A stretch of 64,000 nucleotides of DNA. Origin: Paramesorhizobium salinisoli (GTDB lineage Bacteria; Pseudomonadota; Alphaproteobacteria; Rhizobiales; Rhizobiaceae). Under the pieces are notes generated by a model. That model had not been told where the DNA came from, searched no databases, and was given only the letters and a program-made list of their open reading frames with translations. Where the stretch lies: the NCBI RefSeq assembly GCF_003335045.1, contig NZ_QOZG01000010.1, forward strand, positions 25,567 through 89,566, given 5' to 3'. Positions 43,346 through 52,658 of the stretch are shown here, piece by piece; position 1 is the first letter of the stretch, and each line of letters starts with the position of its first letter. Made by a program: the position numbers and the translations under genes.

Positions 43346-46324
43346 TCAAAGCCCAAGCCCCCGCCCTCTGCCAAGCCCATAATTGAGGGTAAGCTGCTTG
43401 CCTACACTCATCCCGGCGTCGAAATCCATGCGGATGCCGAGTTCCCGCTTGCGGTTGGCGAGGATGGATTCAAGCTGCGGATCGCGTTCGAGGCTCTTGG
43501 CCATCTCGCCCATCGCTGACCGCGTGGCCTTATAGCGGGACATATCGCCCGCTTGGTACTGGCGCTGGCTGGCTTGATCGAGCTTCTGCCAGCGCTCCAC
43601 GAAACGATCCGCACGGCGCTGCGGATCGGTACGAATTTCGGTTTCGAGCTGGAGCGCGCGAATGGCCCGGCTGGTCCTTCCGGTTCCGGCTTCACGGGCA
43701 AGGTCTGCATCCTTGGCATAAGCGGCTTCCGCGTCCTGCCAGCCATACGGGCGGACTTCATCGAATGCCTTGCGGGATTCCACCAGTTCCTTCCATTGTT
43801 CCGGGCTTGCCTTGCGGCCCGCGTCATCGGCGGTGAAAATCGCATCGACGGCACGGGCATGACGCTTGAGCGCTTCGGTGCGGGCCTTGCGCAATGCCGC
43901 TTCCGGGTCTTCGGCGTTATCGCGGCCATGGTCCTGCGCTGCGGTTTCCCGCCGTGCCTCCGCTCCGGCACTGTCCCGGTCTGGTGCGCCATGTCCATGT
44001 TCGAATAGGCTGCGGCTGCCGAACAGGATGCGCGGCCTGTCCGGTTCCGGTTTCGGCGCGATTTCGGCAACGTGTTCGTGTTCACGCGGCGCGATCCCAC
44101 GACGCTCGGCATAGCTCTGCGCTGGATCGCGTTGCACGTAATCCGAAGCCATGTCCTTGGAGCGGTCGCGTGACATGGTATTCACCAGCTTGTCCCTGCT
44201 GGCGAAGTCGTCACGGCCATAATGCAGGTCCACGCCGTTGCGGTGCCGGGAAAGAGCGACATAGCTGCCATGGGTGTCCAAGCCCAGCGTTGCCAGCACA
44301 TGGGTGCGGTCCACCGTCATACCTTGAGCCTTGTGGATCGTCGCGGCATAGCCATGGTCGATGCGGTTATAGTCCTTGAGATCGAAGGAAACAGAACGGC
44401 CATCGTCGGTGCGTATCGTCATGCTCTGCGCGCTGACATCCTCGATGATGCCAAGCGTGCCGTTCTTGACGCCAAGGCCGCGCTCGTTTTGCAGGAACAT
44501 AACCCGGTCCCCGCTGGCAAAGCTACGTGCCCCCCGCTCGACCGTGACACGCACATCCTCGCCCAGATCGCCCGCGTCTCGCATTCGTTGGCGGGCAGCC
44601 TCGTTGAGTTCCCGCACTTCCGCGTTTGTATGCGTGAGGATAATGCGGCTTTTGTCCGGCTCGGCTTGCCGGTCACGGTCCCAGCGGTCGATGAGGTCGC
44701 CACGCGCGTGCTCCCGTGTTTCGGCGGAATGCACCATGTCATGACGGTCATAGGCATGGATCGCCGCACCGATCCTGCCGCTGGCCAAATTGCGCGTGGC
44801 GTCACGCTGCCAGTCCTCGCGCTGGCGGCGCACCTCGCTGATTTCCACGCCGCCATGGCGCTCATGGATCGAGCGGAAGGCCGCACCTTCCTCGATAGCC
44901 TGCAACTGCTGCGGATCGCCCACCAGCACCACCTTTGCGCCAGTCTCGGCGGCGTGGGACAGCACACGCTCCATCTGGCGCGTGCCGACCATGCCCGCCT
45001 CGTCAATGACAAGCACATCGCGGGCGGTGAGCATGTCCCTGCCTTGTTGCCAGCCATGCTCGATGCTGGCGATGGTGCGCGATGCGATACCCGATCCGCT
45101 TTCGAGATTCTCGGCGGCGATGCCGGACAGGGCAACGCCGCGAACGTCGTAGCCCGCCGCTTCCCAAGCCTCGCGCGCCACGCCAAGCATCGCGCTCTTT
45201 CCCGTCCCGGCATAGCCGACGACGATGCCAAGACCGCGCCCGTCGGTGACATGCGCCAGCGCATCGGCCTGCTCGCCGGACAAAAACAAGCCGCGCTGTT
45301 CGGCGCGCGCAATTGCGGCTTCCCTGTCCCTATCGTTCACCTCATGCCGTTCTCGCTCGGCCATCAGCTCGGCCGCGCGATGCAGGCGCTGTTCCGTTTC
45401 GATCATGTCGCGCGTGGTGAAGCGGTCCTGCCCAAGCCCGTCCTTGCCGAGTTCCACAAGATCGGGCGCGTTCGCCATCGCGCTCATCACTTCGTTGAAC
45501 TGGTCAATCCCGTCGCTGTGTCGATGCGCAAACATCGCCATGTCGCGCCGCGTGAAGGTGGATTGCTGGTGTGTGATGGCGTCCAATGCAACGGACGGAT
45601 CGGCAATGATCCGCGCGCCGTTGTTGCGGGCAATCTCGCGGTGCAGTTCCGCACGGTCTGCCGCCTCTACGCCTTCGCCCTCGATGCGCTGCGCGGGCGC
45701 TCCGATCTGGGTTTGTGGCTCCAGCGCGATGCCCTGCGCCTCAAGGCTGCGGTGGTCGATGCGTGCGTCAATGTCGAGTTCGGCCAGCCGCTCATTGGCA
45801 AGCTCGGCCCAACGCTCCCGCCAGCGTTCAACCATTTCGGTGCGGTTCCAGTCGCGCACCTTCTGGCCGAAACCGTTCTCGTCAACTGACCGCATGGTCA
45901 GCATGACATGGGCGTGGGGCTTGGGCAGGCCGTCCTCGGTCATGTCCCAATGCACATTCAGGTCTGCAACCATGCCTTGCTCGACAAATTCCGACTGAAC
46001 GAAATCGTGGGAAAGCTCGACGCCCTGCGCCTGTGTCATCTCGCGCGGCAGGGCGAATTCGACCTCGCGGGCGAGCTGCGCGTCCTTGCGCACCTCGAAG
46101 GCTTCGACATCGTTCCAAAGCCGTTCGCGGTCTGACCAATGCTCCGGCGCATTGTCTGGCAGCAGCACCTCGGAATGAACGACGCCGCGCTTGGCCGAGA
46201 AGTCATGGCTGCGGTCGAGCCGCTCGTCGCGCAGCCGTGACGCCGAACGGTAGGCGGCGGACGCCACCGCGCTGGAGCCGGCCTTGCGGCCAATGACTTT
46301 GACGTGAAGATGATAGATCGCCAT
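43346..46324 (-). CDS. traA: Ti-type conjugative relaxase TraA (MobQ)
   Basis: A 992-residue relaxase-helicase. The N-terminal MobA/MobL domain has a candidate catalytic Tyr25 (SAAYRSAS) and metal-binding histidines in NVHWDMTEDGLPKPHAHVML (His125, 137, 139). The helicase part has Walker A VGYAGTGKS near 369-377 and Walker B VLVIDEAGM at 437-445, with HKAQGMTVDRTHV further on. Walker and C-terminal parts match TraA of Ti and symbiotic plasmids. The ATG at 46324 (MAIYHLHVKV) was chosen; the upstream extension overlaps the origin of transfer. TraA nicks oriT and unwinds the strand for transfer. It faces traC/traD across the oriT region. Confidence 0.93.
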   Translation of the reverse strand: MAIYHLHVKVIGRKAGSSAVASAAYRSASRLRDERLDRSHDFSAKRGVVHSEVLLPDNAPEHWSDRERLWNDVEAFEVRKDAQLAREVEFALPREMTQAQGVELSHDFVQSEFVEQGMVADLNVHWDMTEDGLPKPHAHVMLTMRSVDENGFGQKVRDWNRTEMVERWRERWAELANERLAELDIDARIDHRSLEAQGIALEPQTQIGAPAQRIEGEGVEAADRAELHREIARNNGARIIADPSVALDAITHQQSTFTRRDMAMFAHRHSDGIDQFNEVMSAMANAPDLVELGKDGLGQDRFTTRDMIETEQRLHRAAELMAERERHEVNDRDREAAIARAEQRGLFLSGEQADALAHVTDGRGLGIVVGYAGTGKSAMLGVAREAWEAAGYDVRGVALSGIAAENLESGSGIASRTIASIEHGWQQGRDMLTARDVLVIDEAGMVGTRQMERVLSHAAETGAKVVLVGDPQQLQAIEEGAAFRSIHERHGGVEISEVRRQREDWQRDATRNLASGRIGAAIHAYDRHDMVHSAETREHARGDLIDRWDRDRQAEPDKSRIILTHTNAEVRELNEAARQRMRDAGDLGEDVRVTVERGARSFASGDRVMFLQNERGLGVKNGTLGIIEDVSAQSMTIRTDDGRSVSFDLKDYNRIDHGYAATIHKAQGMTVDRTHVLATLGLDTHGSYVALSRHRNGVDLHYGRDDFASRDKLVNTMSRDRSKDMASDYVQRDPAQSYAERRGIAPREHEHVAEIAPKPEPDRPRILFGSRSLFEHGHGAPDRDSAGAEARRETAAQDHGRDNAEDPEAALRKARTEALKRHARAVDAIFTADDAGRKASPEQWKELVESRKAFDEVRPYGWQDAEAAYAKDADLAREAGTGRTSRAIRALQLETEIRTDPQRRADRFVERWQKLDQASQRQYQAGDMSRYKATRSAMGEMAKSLERDPQLESILANRKRELGIRMDFDAGMSVGKQLTLNYGLGRGRGLGL
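43347..43387. repeat. Right copy of the 41 bp direct repeat (traA 3' end)
   Basis: It begins CAAAGCCCAAGCCCCCGCCC and matches 39250-39290 at 37 of 41 positions. On the minus strand it encodes the last residues of TraA, LNYGLGRGRGLGL, and all but the last base of its stop codon (43346). Confidence 0.85.
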
Positions 46325-46354
46325 CGCGATCCAGAAATTGGCACGGAAAAGCGC

Positions 46355-46385
46355 ACGTCGGAACGACGTATAAGCGCGCCCTCCC
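46355..46385. other. oriT: Origin of transfer, Q/Ti type
   Basis: ACGTCG-GAA-CGACGT (46355-46369) is an inverted repeat followed by A and TAAGCGCGCCCTCCC (46371-46385). RSF1010 has TAAGTGCGCCCTCCC at its nic site, and Ti plasmids have CGACGTATAATTGCGCCCT. The repeat plus nic motif, 31 bp before the traA start and between traA and traC, fits oriT very well. Confidence 0.85.
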
Positions 46386-46505
46386 TCGAAAAAATCTCGG
46401 GAAGGATTATCCGGTGCCAGACCGTCCCAGCAACATAGAAGCATTGCGCAAGGCGCTCAACTATCATCCCGGCGTTAACAGCAAACGAGGTGATGGAGAA
46501 GCCAC

Positions 46506-46832
46506 ATGCGCAAGCCACGGGACTTTGACGCAGAGTTGAAAGCGCTGGAAGACAAGGCCAAGGAACTGAAACAGCGCAAGGTGCAGCAGCTTGGCGAACT
46601 GGTGATCGCCACTGGGGCGGACGCCCTCAGCGCCGACGAACTGGCCGGGGCGCTGATCGTGCTGGCCGAAACGAAGGATGCGGACAGGAGGGCGGCATGG
46701 GCGAAACGCGGGGCCGCGTTCTTTCGCGGCAAATCGTGGCGATCTGCTCCGGCATCTGAAGGCGACGCTGGCGATGCTCCGGCGCAACCGGGCGGCGCAC
46801 AATCGGCACCAGGCGGCACGGGCGCGGCATGA
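46506..46832 (+). CDS. traC: Conjugal transfer protein TraC
   Basis: A 108-residue protein beginning MRKPRDFDAELKALEDKAKE, with LGELVIATGADALSADELAG in the middle and RGAAFFRG before a Gly/Pro-rich tail. These features match the TraC family that accompanies TraA in Ti-type systems and is thought to help the relaxosome at oriT. It is divergent from traA across oriT and directly precedes traD. Confidence 0.85.
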   Translation: MRKPRDFDAELKALEDKAKELKQRKVQQLGELVIATGADALSADELAGALIVLAETKDADRRAAWAKRGAAFFRGKSWRSAPASEGDAGDAPAQPGGAQSAPGGTGAA

Positions 46833-46833
46833 C

Positions 46834-47100
46834 ATGCGCACCTGGCAAGTTGAGCGCCGTAAGCGCACGCGACATCTGATCGAACTGGGCGGGCTCGTCG
46901 TCAAAGCAGGCGTAGTTGAACTGACCAGCGATGACCGCGCCACCATCCTCGGCGCGCTCCTCTGGATGGCCGAAAAGCTCAAAAGCGAGCAAGGAGACCG
47001 CGCGCGGGAACTATGGGCCGAAAAGGGGAAACAGGCGTTTGCCACGAACCGGAAAGAGCAAACGACGCCCACCGTCGCACGAGCGCCTGGGCGCACGTGA
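46834..47100 (+). CDS. traD: Conjugal transfer protein TraD
   Basis: An 88-residue protein beginning MRTWQVERRKRTRHLIELGG and containing LVVKAGVVELTSDDRATILG and ALLWMAEKL, the Ti-type TraD signature. The ATG at 46834 lies just after the traC stop; an earlier in-frame ATG at 46774 would overlap traC. TraD of this type is a small relaxosome accessory protein, not the F-type coupling ATPase. No coupling protein or mating-pair genes are in the window, so the element looks mobilizable only. Confidence 0.85.
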   Translation: MRTWQVERRKRTRHLIELGGLVVKAGVVELTSDDRATILGALLWMAEKLKSEQGDRARELWAEKGKQAFATNRKEQTTPTVARAPGRT

Positions 47101-47146
47101 TGGCGGGCGGCGCGAAGACCTCAACTATCGTAGCGCCGCCGCCATC
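47099..47146 (+). terminator. Hairpin after traD
   Basis: GATGGCGGGCGGCGC at 47099 pairs with GCGCCGCCGCCATC at 47133-47146 with one bulged base and a 19-base loop. It overlaps the traD stop codon and could end the traCD transcript, although no T tract follows. Confidence 0.45.
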
Positions 47147-47473
47147 ATGCGGCTCGCCGCGCGCCATCGTTGACAATGTAATGATGAATGGGCAGCGCCG
47201 CTGAAAGACGGATTCATAGACCCGCCAATCTTCCGCTAATGATTACCGCTGACCTCAATGGATTCGTTCTCGCTGGCTGCATTCCATCGCTCGCTAAAAG
47301 GCCGCTTTACAAAATCCATTGCCAAGGATTTGCTCAGCACCGTCGATAGAGCGGTCGAGGCAAGCAGGGAACCGCGTGATACAATCTGTGATGCAAAGCC
47401 CGACCCGAGTCCGGAATTCGACTGCGACAGCCTCGGGATACAGCCAGAAGAAAGCTTTTCCCCGAGCTCCACT
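47147..47473. other. Island/acnA boundary region without a clear gene
   Basis: 327 bp between traD and acnA. A forward frame (47258-47500) and a reverse frame (47236-47496) overlap each other and neither has a motif I recognise. The island edge probably falls here; I saw no direct repeat with the left edge near 30.9 kb. Confidence 0.4.
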
Positions 47474-50092
47474 TTATTGCGAACCATGCGAGACATTTAG
47501 CACTCTTTTGAGAATGAGCGGCAGTATTCCTCCCGCCTTCAAGGTGCGGATCTCGACATTCGTTTCGATCGCCGCGCTTACCTCGAAGCGGAAGCTGTCG
47601 CCATTTTCCCTGCGGATGGTCACCGGAACGGCGCAGCGGGGAGAGATCGTGGCCGGATCGGCGGCTATGGAGACAATATCTCCGGGCTTGAGATTGAGCC
47701 GGTCAGGACCGAACTCCGCAGGCAGCCGTAGCGGCAGGATACCCATGCCGATGAGGTTGGAGCGGTGAATGCGCTCGAAACTCGAAGCCAGCACTGCGCG
47801 CACTCCGAGCAGCGAGACGCCTTTTGCCGCCCAGTCGCGCGACGAGCCCATGCCGTAGCGCTCGCCGGCGACGATGACGACGGATTGCCCCTCGGCGCGA
47901 TACCGTTGGGCCGCATCCCATAGCGGCAGCACCTCTCCAGATGGTGCGTGAATGGTGAAGCCCGGCGGAATCGCGCTGCCCAGCCTGTTATGCACCGTCT
48001 TGTTGGTGAACAGGCCGCGCACCATCACCTCCCAATTGCCGCGCCGGGATGCGAAGACGTTGAGATCAGCCGGATTCGCCCCCCTTTCGATAAGGTGTCG
48101 ACCAGCCGCTCCATCTGCTGGAATAGCGCCCGCCGGAGAGATATGGTCGGTGGTGACGTCGTCTCCCAGTACCAGAAGCGGATGTGCATCATAGCTTCCG
48201 AGCTGGGTTCCCGAACCGAAGCTGGCGAAAGGTGGCCGGCGGATATAGGTCGAAGCCCCGTCCCAGGGGAACAATGTGTTGGTTGGAGCGTCGAGTTCTC
48301 GCCAGACGCGGCTTGCCTCCGCCTCGTCATAGATTGGCTTGAAATCATCTGCGTTGGTTGCCCGAGCGAGCGCTTCGTCGATTTCCGCGCTTGCCGGCCA
48401 CAGCATCGATAGCGTGACTCTTTTGCCGTCGGCAGCGGTGCCGATCGGATCACGCAGAATGTCGATCATGGTGGTCCCGGCGAGCGCGAAGGCAACGACC
48501 ATAGGCGGCGAAGCGAGGAAGCCCGCCTCGAGTTGCGGATGGACGCGGCCGGGGAAATTGCGGTTGCCTGAGAGGACCGCCACAGGAACAATTCCCTGCT
48601 CGGCCATCGCTGCCGTTATTGGTTCCGTCAGCGGACCGGAATTCCCGATGCAGGTGGTGCAACCATAGCCGACGATAGCGAAACCGACACTTTCCAGATC
48701 GTCCAAAAGCCCGGCGCGGCGCAGATAGCGTTCCGCCGTGGGAGAGCCGGGCGCAAGCGATGTCTTCACCCAATGCGGCGGCTTCAGCCCGAACGCCCTC
48801 GCCTTGCGGGCAAGGAGGCCCGCAGCGATAACGAGACGGGGATCGGAGGTATTGGTGCAGCTCGTGATTGCGGCAATGGCGACCGCGCCGTCTCCTGGGC
48901 CCTCGTCCCGAGTAACTGCATGAGTATCCTTGAACAATCGCTCCATGGCCTTCGCCGTGGCGCTGGCGGGAATACGGTCTTGCGGGCGCGTCGGCCCGGC
49001 GAGACTCACCTCCACACTTCCAAGGTCAAGCTCGACGACCTGCGTGTAGCGAGGATTACTCCGCGGATCGAACCAGATGCCGGCCCGCCTAGCGTATGCC
49101 CTGACGAACTCCACATGCTCGCGCGAGCGGCCGGTCGCCTGCAGATATTTGACGGTCTCTTCATCGATGGGGAAGTAACCGCTATTGCCGCCGAATTCCG
49201 GGGTCATGTTGGCTACCACTGCCCGGTCTCCCGCCGTCAACGCCGACACCCCCGGTCCGAAGAACTCCACATACCGGTCTTGGAGGTCGATCTTGCGGAG
49301 CATTTCGGTGACGGTAAGCGCAAGATCGGTGGCGAGCACACCGCTTTTCAACTTTCCCGTCAGTTTCACGCCAACGACATCGGGGATGCGGAGCGTCACC
49401 GGCATGCCGAAGAAGACGCTCTCCGCCTCAAGGCCGCCGACACCCCAGGCGAGAACGCCGATGCCGTTGACCATCGGCGTGTGACTGTCCGTGCCGATCA
49501 GCGTATCCGGCATCGCCCAGAGGACACCGTCGACCGGCTTGGCTGTTGCGACGGTGGCGAGCCGTTCGAGATTGAGCGTATGCATGATGCCCGTTCCGGG
49601 CGGATGCACTGTAAAGCCCTCGAGCGTGTTCGTCGCCCATTTCATGAAGCGGTAGCGCTCGGCATTCCGCTCGAATTCACGTTTCATATTGCGTTCGAGC
49701 GAGCCGGCCCTTGCGAAGAAATCGACGCCGACGGAGTGGTCGGTCGAGACATCCACGGGAACGACAGGGTTGAGCAGGGCAGGATCGCCTCCGGCCTCGG
49801 CCAAGGCCGAGCGCATGCCGGCAATGTCGACCAGGGCCGGACCGCAGGTGGTGTCATGCATGAGGACACGGTTCGGAAGAACGGAGATTTCGCTCTCGCT
49901 CGTTCCCGCTTCCAGCCAGCTGAGAATCGCGTCCTTCGCGCGCCCTGCATCCTCGCCGGCCGTCCGCAGGACATTCTCGAGAAGGATCCGGTGGATATAG
50001 GGAAGACGCGTCAGCATCTCCCCTGCTTCTTCCGGCAAATCGACAATCGTATAGTCGATCCCGTTGACGTGTAATTGCGCTAGTCTGGTCAT
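47474..50092 (-). CDS. acnA: Aconitase AcnA-type, secondary copy
   Basis: An 872-residue aconitate hydratase of the AcnA/IRP class. The iron-sulfur cluster cysteines are in TSCTN (about residue 411) and GYGCTTCIGNSG (about 475). The C-terminal swivel domain has GERYGMGSSRDWAAKGVSLL, which carries catalytic residues. DVSTDHSVGVDFF and WAMPDTLIGTDSHTPMVNG are also conserved. It is in a cluster with an MFS carrier, a lactonase-fold protein, a GntR regulator and a TTT transporter. It is therefore probably a pathway-specific copy for an aconitate/citrate-like acid rather than the TCA enzyme; the substrate is not certain. Confidence 0.85.
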   Translation of the reverse strand: MTRLAQLHVNGIDYTIVDLPEEAGEMLTRLPYIHRILLENVLRTAGEDAGRAKDAILSWLEAGTSESEISVLPNRVLMHDTTCGPALVDIAGMRSALAEAGGDPALLNPVVPVDVSTDHSVGVDFFARAGSLERNMKREFERNAERYRFMKWATNTLEGFTVHPPGTGIMHTLNLERLATVATAKPVDGVLWAMPDTLIGTDSHTPMVNGIGVLAWGVGGLEAESVFFGMPVTLRIPDVVGVKLTGKLKSGVLATDLALTVTEMLRKIDLQDRYVEFFGPGVSALTAGDRAVVANMTPEFGGNSGYFPIDEETVKYLQATGRSREHVEFVRAYARRAGIWFDPRSNPRYTQVVELDLGSVEVSLAGPTRPQDRIPASATAKAMERLFKDTHAVTRDEGPGDGAVAIAAITSCTNTSDPRLVIAAGLLARKARAFGLKPPHWVKTSLAPGSPTAERYLRRAGLLDDLESVGFAIVGYGCTTCIGNSGPLTEPITAAMAEQGIVPVAVLSGNRNFPGRVHPQLEAGFLASPPMVVAFALAGTTMIDILRDPIGTAADGKRVTLSMLWPASAEIDEALARATNADDFKPIYDEAEASRVWRELDAPTNTLFPWDGASTYIRRPPFASFGSGTQLGSYDAHPLLVLGDDVTTDHISPAGAIPADGAAGRHLIERGANPADLNVFASRRGNWEVMVRGLFTNKTVHNRLGSAIPPGFTIHAPSGEVLPLWDAAQRYRAEGQSVVIVAGERYGMGSSRDWAAKGVSLLGVRAVLASSFERIHRSNLIGMGILPLRLPAEFGPDRLNLKPGDIVSIAADPATISPRCAVPVTIRRENGDSFRFEVSAAIETNVEIRTLKAGGILPLILKRVLNVSHGSQ

Positions 50093-50101
50093 GGGCTCTA
50101 A

Positions 50102-51442
50102 TCAGTTTCTGGCAATGTTGTGTTGTCCATCAGGCGTTGGCCCCTCAGTGCCCTCGCGGGCCGGAGCGGGAAACCGCATGAACCACGTCATCAGGAACGA
50201 CAGGAACAGAAGTCCACTCAGCAAGAGAAGGCCGCCAAAAGCACTGCCCGTCCATGTCTTGATAGCGCCCATCGCATAAGGCCCGGCGAATCCGCCGAGA
50301 TTGCCGATGGAATTGATCGCGGCGATGGAAACGGCGGCAGTCGAGCGTGTGAGGAAAAGCCCCGGGAGCGACCAGAATGGCGATTTGAATGCATAGATTC
50401 CCGACAGCGCTATCGAGATCAGCGCGACTGCGTAGATCGGATTATGTGTCAGTCCGGTCGTCGCAAGTGCCAGCCCCGCAATGAGCAGCGGGATTGCGGT
50501 ATGCTTCTGCCGCTCGCCGGTCCTGTCGGAATTGCGTGACCAGAGCACCATTGCGAAAGTTGCAACCGCATAGGGAATCATGGTGATGACACCGACCTGG
50601 AAATGGCTGAAATCATCTCCGAAGCCCTTCACGATCTGCGGCATCCAAAGGCCGATGCCCAGATTGCCAACCTGATAGACGAAATAGATCAGGGATAGGA
50701 AAAGAACCTTCGGGTTGCTGATCGCCTGCCACAGGCCGAGATGCTTGACGTTTTTCCGGTTAGCGTGATCAGCCGCCAGTTCCCTGACCAGCCATTCCCG
50801 CTCCTCGGGCTTCAGCCATTTCGCCTTTTCAGGGCGGTCTGTCATATAGAAATAATTGAAGATGCCGGCGATCACGGCAGGCAGTCCTTCCAGTAGGAGC
50901 ATCCAACGCCAGCCCGAAAGACCGAACCCCGCGACATTGTCCATGATCCAAGTGCTGAGTGGAGCGCCAAGGAGATAGGATGCGGGAATGGCTGCGGTGA
51001 AATAGGCCACCGTCGTCGCCTGCTCCTTCGTACGGAACCAGTAGGTCAGATAGATGATGATGCCGGGGAAGAATCCGGCTTCGGCGACGCCGAGCAGGAA
51101 GCGGAGAATGTAAAGCTGCGTGGCGCTCTGGACGAAACCCGTGAGCGTAGCGATGATGCCCCAGGTGATCAGGATGCGGGAAATCCAGAGGCGCGAGCCG
51201 TATTTCTGAAGCGCCACATTGCTCGGCACCTCAAAGAGAAAATAGCCGATGAAGAAAATGCCGCCGGCAAAACCGAATGCCTCGGCGGTCAATGCCAGTT
51301 CGCTGTTCATGGCCAGGGCCGCGTAACCGAGATTGGCCCGGTCGAGATAGGAGATGACATAGAGAATGAAAAGATAGGGGATAAGACGCCAGAACACTTT
51401 CCGCGTCGTCACCTTCTCTATGTCGCGTGAATCAGTGGCCAT
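50102..51442 (-). CDS. MFS transporter, anion:cation symporter (ACS) family
   Basis: A 446-residue 12-segment transporter. RLIPYLFILYVISYLDRANL, then GYAALAMN and GYFLFEVPSNVALQKYGSRL, is the ACS-family signature (TtuB, GarP, NanT relatives). GIIIYLTYWFRTKEQATTVA follows near residue 127. ACS carriers import organic acids. The ATG at 51442 follows GGGAGGACGTC. It is the first gene of the acnA operon and is divergent from the lactonase gene, with the shared operator between them. Confidence 0.9.
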   Translation of the reverse strand: MATDSRDIEKVTTRKVFWRLIPYLFILYVISYLDRANLGYAALAMNSELALTAEAFGFAGGIFFIGYFLFEVPSNVALQKYGSRLWISRILITWGIIATLTGFVQSATQLYILRFLLGVAEAGFFPGIIIYLTYWFRTKEQATTVAYFTAAIPASYLLGAPLSTWIMDNVAGFGLSGWRWMLLLEGLPAVIAGIFNYFYMTDRPEKAKWLKPEEREWLVRELAADHANRKNVKHLGLWQAISNPKVLFLSLIYFVYQVGNLGIGLWMPQIVKGFGDDFSHFQVGVITMIPYAVATFAMVLWSRNSDRTGERQKHTAIPLLIAGLALATTGLTHNPIYAVALISIALSGIYAFKSPFWSLPGLFLTRSTAAVSIAAINSIGNLGGFAGPYAMGAIKTWTGSAFGGLLLLSGLLFLSFLMTWFMRFPAPAREGTEGPTPDGQHNIARN

Positions 51443-51483
51443 GACGTCCTCCCGTTGAGCCAATGCGATCCGGTAAGTGTAAT

Positions 51484-51507
51484 TACATTATATAATTATA
51501 AAATGCA
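51484..51507. promoter_or_regulatory. Operator copy 1 of the acnA/tct regulon
   Basis: TACATT and AATGCA flank a 12 bp AT-rich spacer, a 24 bp imperfect inverted repeat. The same pattern (TGCATT-N12-AATGCA) occurs at 56666-56689 upstream of tctC. It sits in the divergent MFS/lactonase promoter region and is probably bound by the GntR regulator. Confidence 0.6.
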
Positions 51508-51575
51508 ATTGTGCCCACGAGGTGATTTCGCTAGGCTCTGAAGCGGAATTACGCAAATGACCGGAGGTTGATGGG

Positions 51576-52658
51576 ATGAAACAGGGGTCGTATGTGGCCT
51601 ATGTCGGTGCAAGAACGACGAAGGCCCGCAAGGCCCGGGGCAACGGGCTGAACGTCTACGCTTTCGATGCTCGGACAGTCGGATGGCGGCATCTTCAGCT
51701 GGTGGAACTCGAAAATCCCTCCTTCCTGACCTTCGACCGGACACAGCAGTTCCTCTACACCATTCATGGCGATCTCGACCGGGTCAGCGCCTTCCGGATC
51801 GCGCCCGACGGCACCCTCGCATTTCTCGGGACACAGTGTACTGAGGGCAAAAATCCGGTTCATCTGGCGATCGATCCGAGCAACCGGTTCATGATCGTCG
51901 CCAATCACGCGACATCGACATTGGCGCTCCTGCCACGCCATGATGACGGTTCGCTTGGAGCTGTGATCGACCTCGTTACGATTGAGGGGCAGACGGGCCC
52001 GCATCGTGTCGAGCAGCCGTTCGCCAAGCCTCACCAGGTCGAGTTTGACCCGAGCGGCAAATGGATCGTCGTTCCGGACAAAGGCATCGACAAAGTTCTC
52101 GTCTACCGGATCGACGAGCAATCCGGCAAGCTGGTTCAAGCTTTCTCATGTGATGCACGGGAGGGCGCTGGGCCGCGTCACGTCGCGTTTTCCCCCGGAG
52201 GCACGCTCGCCTACGTCATCAATGAGCTGAATTCCACCGTAACCGGCTATCGTTTCGAACCCAAAGACGGTTCTCTTACACCCTTCCAGATCCTGCCGGT
52301 GCTGCTGGATACATTCACCGGCAACAGCCGAGCGGCGGAAATCGCCGTATCGAACGACGGTCGCTTCGTCTACGCATCCAATCGGGGAAGCGATACCATT
52401 GCGGTGTTCGAAGTTGACGCAGAAGGAAAGTTGACACCCGTCGCTTCGACCGCAACAGGCGGCAGAACGCCGAGGTTCTTCGGGCTTTTTTGCCAAGGCG
52501 AGTTGCTGCTCGCCGCCAATGAGGATAGCGACACCATCACAACCTTCAAAATCGACCAAAATTCCGGCCGGATCGAGCAGCTCGAACCGGCGCTCTCTGT
52601 CGGCAGCCCGGTCTGCATCTTGATGAAGCAGGCGCCGGTTAGACCAGCGGCGCCTTGA
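51576..52658 (+). CDS. Lactonase-fold beta-propeller protein
   Basis: A 360-residue protein of the 7-bladed propeller lactonase family (6-phosphogluconolactonase / carboxymuconate cyclase type). Repeated blades such as NPSFLTFDRTQQFLYTIHGD, HQVEFDPSGKWIVVPDKGID and AAEIAVSNDGRFVYASNRGS are visible. The CtrB/Pgl-type propellers open or close lactones; in this gene neighbourhood the lactone of a tricarboxylic or sugar acid is the likely substrate. It is divergent from the MFS gene, and its 3' end overlaps the gntR gene by 20 bp on the opposite strand. Confidence 0.82.
   Translation: MKQGSYVAYVGARTTKARKARGNGLNVYAFDARTVGWRHLQLVELENPSFLTFDRTQQFLYTIHGDLDRVSAFRIAPDGTLAFLGTQCTEGKNPVHLAIDPSNRFMIVANHATSTLALLPRHDDGSLGAVIDLVTIEGQTGPHRVEQPFAKPHQVEFDPSGKWIVVPDKGIDKVLVYRIDEQSGKLVQAFSCDAREGAGPRHVAFSPGGTLAYVINELNSTVTGYRFEPKDGSLTPFQILPVLLDTFTGNSRAAEIAVSNDGRFVYASNRGSDTIAVFEVDAEGKLTPVASTATGGRTPRFFGLFCQGELLLAANEDSDTITTFKIDQNSGRIEQLEPALSVGSPVCILMKQAPVRPAAP

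Noticed and set aside
44222..45889. A 555-residue forward frame opposite traA
   Set aside because: It is the antisense of the relaxase/helicase gene, with no motifs; long antisense frames are expected in GC-rich coding DNA.
30861..47260. Direct repeats at the two edges of the island as attachment sites
   Set aside because: I compared the sequence near 30870-31010 with 47100-47260 by eye and found no convincing match. The island ends therefore remain undefined.
47236..47500. Overlapping frames on both strands at the acnA/island boundary
   Set aside because: Neither has a motif or clear ribosome site, and they exclude each other; left as unassigned.
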